Source: Bacillota bacterium
GTDB lineage: Bacteria; Bacillota; UBA994
DNA: 8,054 bases
NCBI GenBank assembly: GCA_018725535.1
Contig: QLUS01000069.1
Span: forward strand, 1 to 8,054
Reading direction: 5' to 3'
The notes beneath the pieces were generated by a model. The model was not told the origin of the DNA. It made no database searches and was given only the letters and a program-made list of their open reading frames with translations. Positions 6,311-8,054 of this stretch are shown piece by piece (within the stretch, counting starts at the first letter, position 1; each line of letters starts with the position of its first letter). The translations under genes and the position numbers were made by a program.

Positions 6311-7137
6311 ACATTTACCGACGGCGCCGGCAGCTTTGCAGTATTGTGATCACCTTCATTTCGTTGGCTGCCCTGGTGGCTGTTCTCTTTCCTTACTTCT
6401 GGATTTTCCTCACCTCCTTCAAGCCACCTGGGCTTGTCTCGCGGCCTGACGTCTGGTTCTTTGTTCCCTCCTTTTATAACTGGGAGGATGTTATTGTCCG
6501 GGGTGGGACAATCCGTTACATATTTAACAGCATCATCGTGGGTATGGTCACAGTGGCGATTTCCCTCAGTGTTGGAAGCCTAGCTGGTTATTCTTTCTCT
6601 CGCTTTAACACTGGCGGCGGAGGGGCCCGCTTCAGTATTCTGGCGGCAAAGATGCTTCCCCCTGCCGTGCTTATCATCCCTCTATTTCTCCTTATGTACG
6701 AACTGGCGTTGCTAGATACGTTGATTGCCATTATAGCTGCCCACCTGACTTTCATACTACCCCTGGTCACCTGGTTCCTCATTGGCTTCTTCGATGAGAT
6801 ACCTCGTGAACTGGAGGAGCAGGCCATGGTAGATGGGGCCACCCACTTCCAGGCCTTCTATAAGGTCATCTTGCCTAACATCCTGCCTGGCTTGGGTGGT
6901 GCTGGTATCTTTGCCTTCGTACTGTCGTGGAATGACATGTACTACGCCATGCTCCTAGCCGGTGGCGACAGCAAGACGATCCCGGTGGCTATTGCTGGCT
7001 ACTGGACCTTCCGGGGCATCGAGATGGGCAAGATGGCTGTAGCCATGGTTGCCGCCATCACCCCTGTGCTAGTGGCCTCTTTCTTCGTGCAGAAGCATCT
7101 GGTGAAGGGTCTGGGGGGCGGGGGCTTGAAATACTGA
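6307..7137 (+). CDS. ABC sugar transporter permease, MalG/UgpE type
   Basis: A 276-residue integral membrane protein and the partner of the preceding permease. Hydrophobic segments are near 11-36, 72-95, 108-131, 139-162, 192-216 and 241-262. The EAA loop reads EEQAMVDGATHFQAFYKVILP (170-190), with the conserved D176-G177 and P190. FLTSFKPP (34-41) and NSIIVG (74-79) are also usual in MalG-type permeases. Its ATG overlaps the previous stop (ATGA, 6307-6310), and GGGGAG lies at 6291-6296, so the two subunits are probably translationally coupled. No ATP-binding subunit follows. The complex must use an ATPase encoded elsewhere, such as a shared MsmK/UgpC-type protein, which is known for this transporter class. 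Confidence 0.95.
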   Translation: MNIYRRRRQLCSIVITFISLAALVAVLFPYFWIFLTSFKPPGLVSRPDVWFFVPSFYNWEDVIVRGGTIRYIFNSIIVGMVTVAISLSVGSLAGYSFSRFNTGGGGARFSILAAKMLPPAVLIIPLFLLMYELALLDTLIAIIAAHLTFILPLVTWFLIGFFDEIPRELEEQAMVDGATHFQAFYKVILPNILPGLGGAGIFAFVLSWNDMYYAMLLAGGDSKTIPVAIAGYWTFRGIEMGKMAVAMVAAITPVLVASFFVQKHLVKGLGGGGLKY

Positions 7138-7146
7138 GAGACAGTG

Positions 7147-7929
7147 ATGGGGGAATCTATTTTCCGCGAGCTGGGAGTAGCCATCACCGCAGTCCTGGAA
7201 GCGGGAGCCCGGCTGCGAGAACACTTTGGCCGGCCGGTGACCGCGACCCACAAGCGACCGGCCGATCTGGTGACAGAGATGGATCAGAGTGCCGAAACTG
7301 TCCTCATCGATCGGCTGAGGGCGGACTTCCCGACCTATGGTTTTCTCACCGAAGAGAGCCCCGCCGAGTTTGGGTCCGGGCAAGGCCGCTGGCTCATCGA
7401 TCCCCTGGATGGCACCACCAATTATGTCCACGGTTATCCTCTCTTCGGTATCTCCGTTGCTCTGGAGCGCGCGGGAGAGATCGTCCTGGGAGTTGTATAT
7501 AATCCCCTGACTGGCGAGCTTTTCACAGGTGTGAGAGGATGCGGCGCCACTCTCAATGGCCGACCCATCTGCATCTCTCCGACGACGAGTCTGGCCGAGA
7601 GTCTCATAGTCTCCGGCTTCCCCTACAATGCCTGGAAGTCTGACGTCGACAACAGTGCAGAATGGCGCCATTTTCTCAAACGTGCCCTCTCCTTGCGAGC
7701 GGACGGTTCGGCTGCGCTAGATCTGTGCCACGTAGCATGCGGTCGGCTGGATGGCTACTGGGAACTGGATCTGGACCCGTGGGATATGGCAGCCGGTGCC
7801 CTTATCGTACAGGAGGCCGGCGGCACAGTCACTGACGTGCATGGGATGCCTTTTAGCCCATATGGCCGCAGCGTTGTTGCCTCTAACGGGTATATTCACC
7901 GGGCCATGCTGGAGGTTCTGGCTCTCTAA
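7147..7929 (+). CDS. Inositol monophosphatase (IMPase)-family phosphatase
   Basis: The 260-residue protein is a full-length Mg-dependent, Li-sensitive-type phosphatase of the IMPase superfamily, soluble and cytoplasmic. Metal-binding motifs are intact: DLVTEMD (40-46), TEES with Glu69, WLIDPLDGTTNY (82-93) with Asp85 and Asp88, and WDMAAGALIVQEAGG (212-226) with Asp213. GSAALDLCHVACGRLDGYWE, before the last motif, is also typical. Family members hydrolyse inositol phosphate, histidinol phosphate, fructose bisphosphate or PAP. Sequence reading does not settle which, though general sugar-phosphate activity fits this locus. An in-frame GTG at 7144 directly precedes ATG 7147. I chose the ATG because GAGAG (7136-7140) is then spaced six bases away. 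It lies nine bases after the permease gene, so it belongs to the operon. Its stop overlaps the stop of the opposing gene. Confidence 0.93.
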   Translation: MGESIFRELGVAITAVLEAGARLREHFGRPVTATHKRPADLVTEMDQSAETVLIDRLRADFPTYGFLTEESPAEFGSGQGRWLIDPLDGTTNYVHGYPLFGISVALERAGEIVLGVVYNPLTGELFTGVRGCGATLNGRPICISPTTSLAESLIVSGFPYNAWKSDVDNSAEWRHFLKRALSLRADGSAALDLCHVACGRLDGYWELDLDPWDMAAGALIVQEAGGTVTDVHGMPFSPYGRSVVASNGYIHRAMLEVLAL

Positions 7930-8054
7930 TTGACAAATAGGAAGTAGATAATAAAGGCCAGGCCTACTCCCCAGCAATAATAGGAGAAGATAGAAAGGGG
8001 TCTTTTTCTGACTACTTTCAGGAGAATTCGGATAGAGATGGCTCCGGAGACAAA
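7926..8054 (-). CDS. uppP: Undecaprenyl-diphosphatase (UppP/BacA family), C-terminal end only
   Basis: Reading the minus strand from the right edge gives an open frame of 42 codons ending in TAG (bases 7928-7926). It begins FVSGAISIRILLKVVRKRPL, continues SIFSYYCWGVG and ends in a hydrophobic segment LAFIIYFLF. Its pattern (Phe, then Ile-Arg-x-Leu-Leu-Lys, a basic cluster, a Phe-x-x-Tyr step and a last membrane helix) matches the C-terminus of UppP. UppP is the membrane enzyme that removes a phosphate from undecaprenyl diphosphate to recycle the peptidoglycan lipid carrier. The catalytic part lies outside the window. Where E. coli has Tyr-Arg after the basic cluster, this has Tyr-Cys-Trp. The gene is unrelated to the sugar operon and marks its boundary. 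The match is from memory on a short piece. Confidence 0.7.
   Translation of the reverse strand, partial: FVSGAISIRILLKVVRKRPLSIFSYYCWGVGLAFIIYFLFVN

Noticed and set aside
7069..7671. Opposite-strand frame of 200 codons over the phosphatase gene
   Set aside because: It mirrors a gene with intact metal-binding motifs, and its own protein shows no recognisable family features.

Overview
The window is a carbohydrate uptake and catabolism locus from a bacterium with moderately GC-rich coding DNA. The predicted lipoprotein binding protein (lipobox LVGC followed by a Pro/Ala/Thr-rich linker) and the mix of genes resemble loci of Chloroflexota (Anaerolineae-like) and similar environmental bacteria. 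This taxonomic guess is weak and rests on general resemblance only. No mobile element, CRISPR array, rRNA or tRNA was seen.

Layout: (1) 1-571 is the C-terminal part of a DeoR-family repressor, cut by the left edge. (2) 572-808 is a 237-base gap with a promoter-like pair, a palindrome over its -35 box, and a 20-codon leader ORF with a good ribosome binding site. (3) 809-3935 holds three tightly packed catabolic genes: a BtpA/SgcQ-family protein, an FGGY carbohydrate kinase and an SDR dehydrogenase (gaps of 2 and -4 bases). (4) 4064-7137 encodes an ABC sugar importer: lipoprotein binding protein, then after a strong GC-rich stem-loop two permeases that overlap by 4 bases. (5) 7147-7929 is an inositol-monophosphatase-family phosphatase. 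(6) On the minus strand, 7926-8054 is the 3' end of a gene that reads as undecaprenyl-diphosphatase (uppP). It converges on the phosphatase so closely that the two stop codons overlap.

Likely working: a polyol or sugar is bound outside the cell and imported by the ABC transporter. The SDR could oxidise a polyol to a ketose, the FGGY kinase would phosphorylate the product, and the DeoR regulator would sense a sugar phosphate and release the operator. This resembles polyol operons in which a MalEFG-type importer sits with an SDR and a XylB-like kinase (for example the Rhodobacter smo genes), but here a BtpA/SgcQ protein and an IMPase-family phosphatase are added. No ATP-binding subunit and no aldolase are in the window. 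The kinase differs from xylulokinase in its sugar pocket, so the substrate is open. That unassigned substrate and the role of the BtpA/SgcQ protein are the main points of novelty. All enzyme families here are otherwise known.
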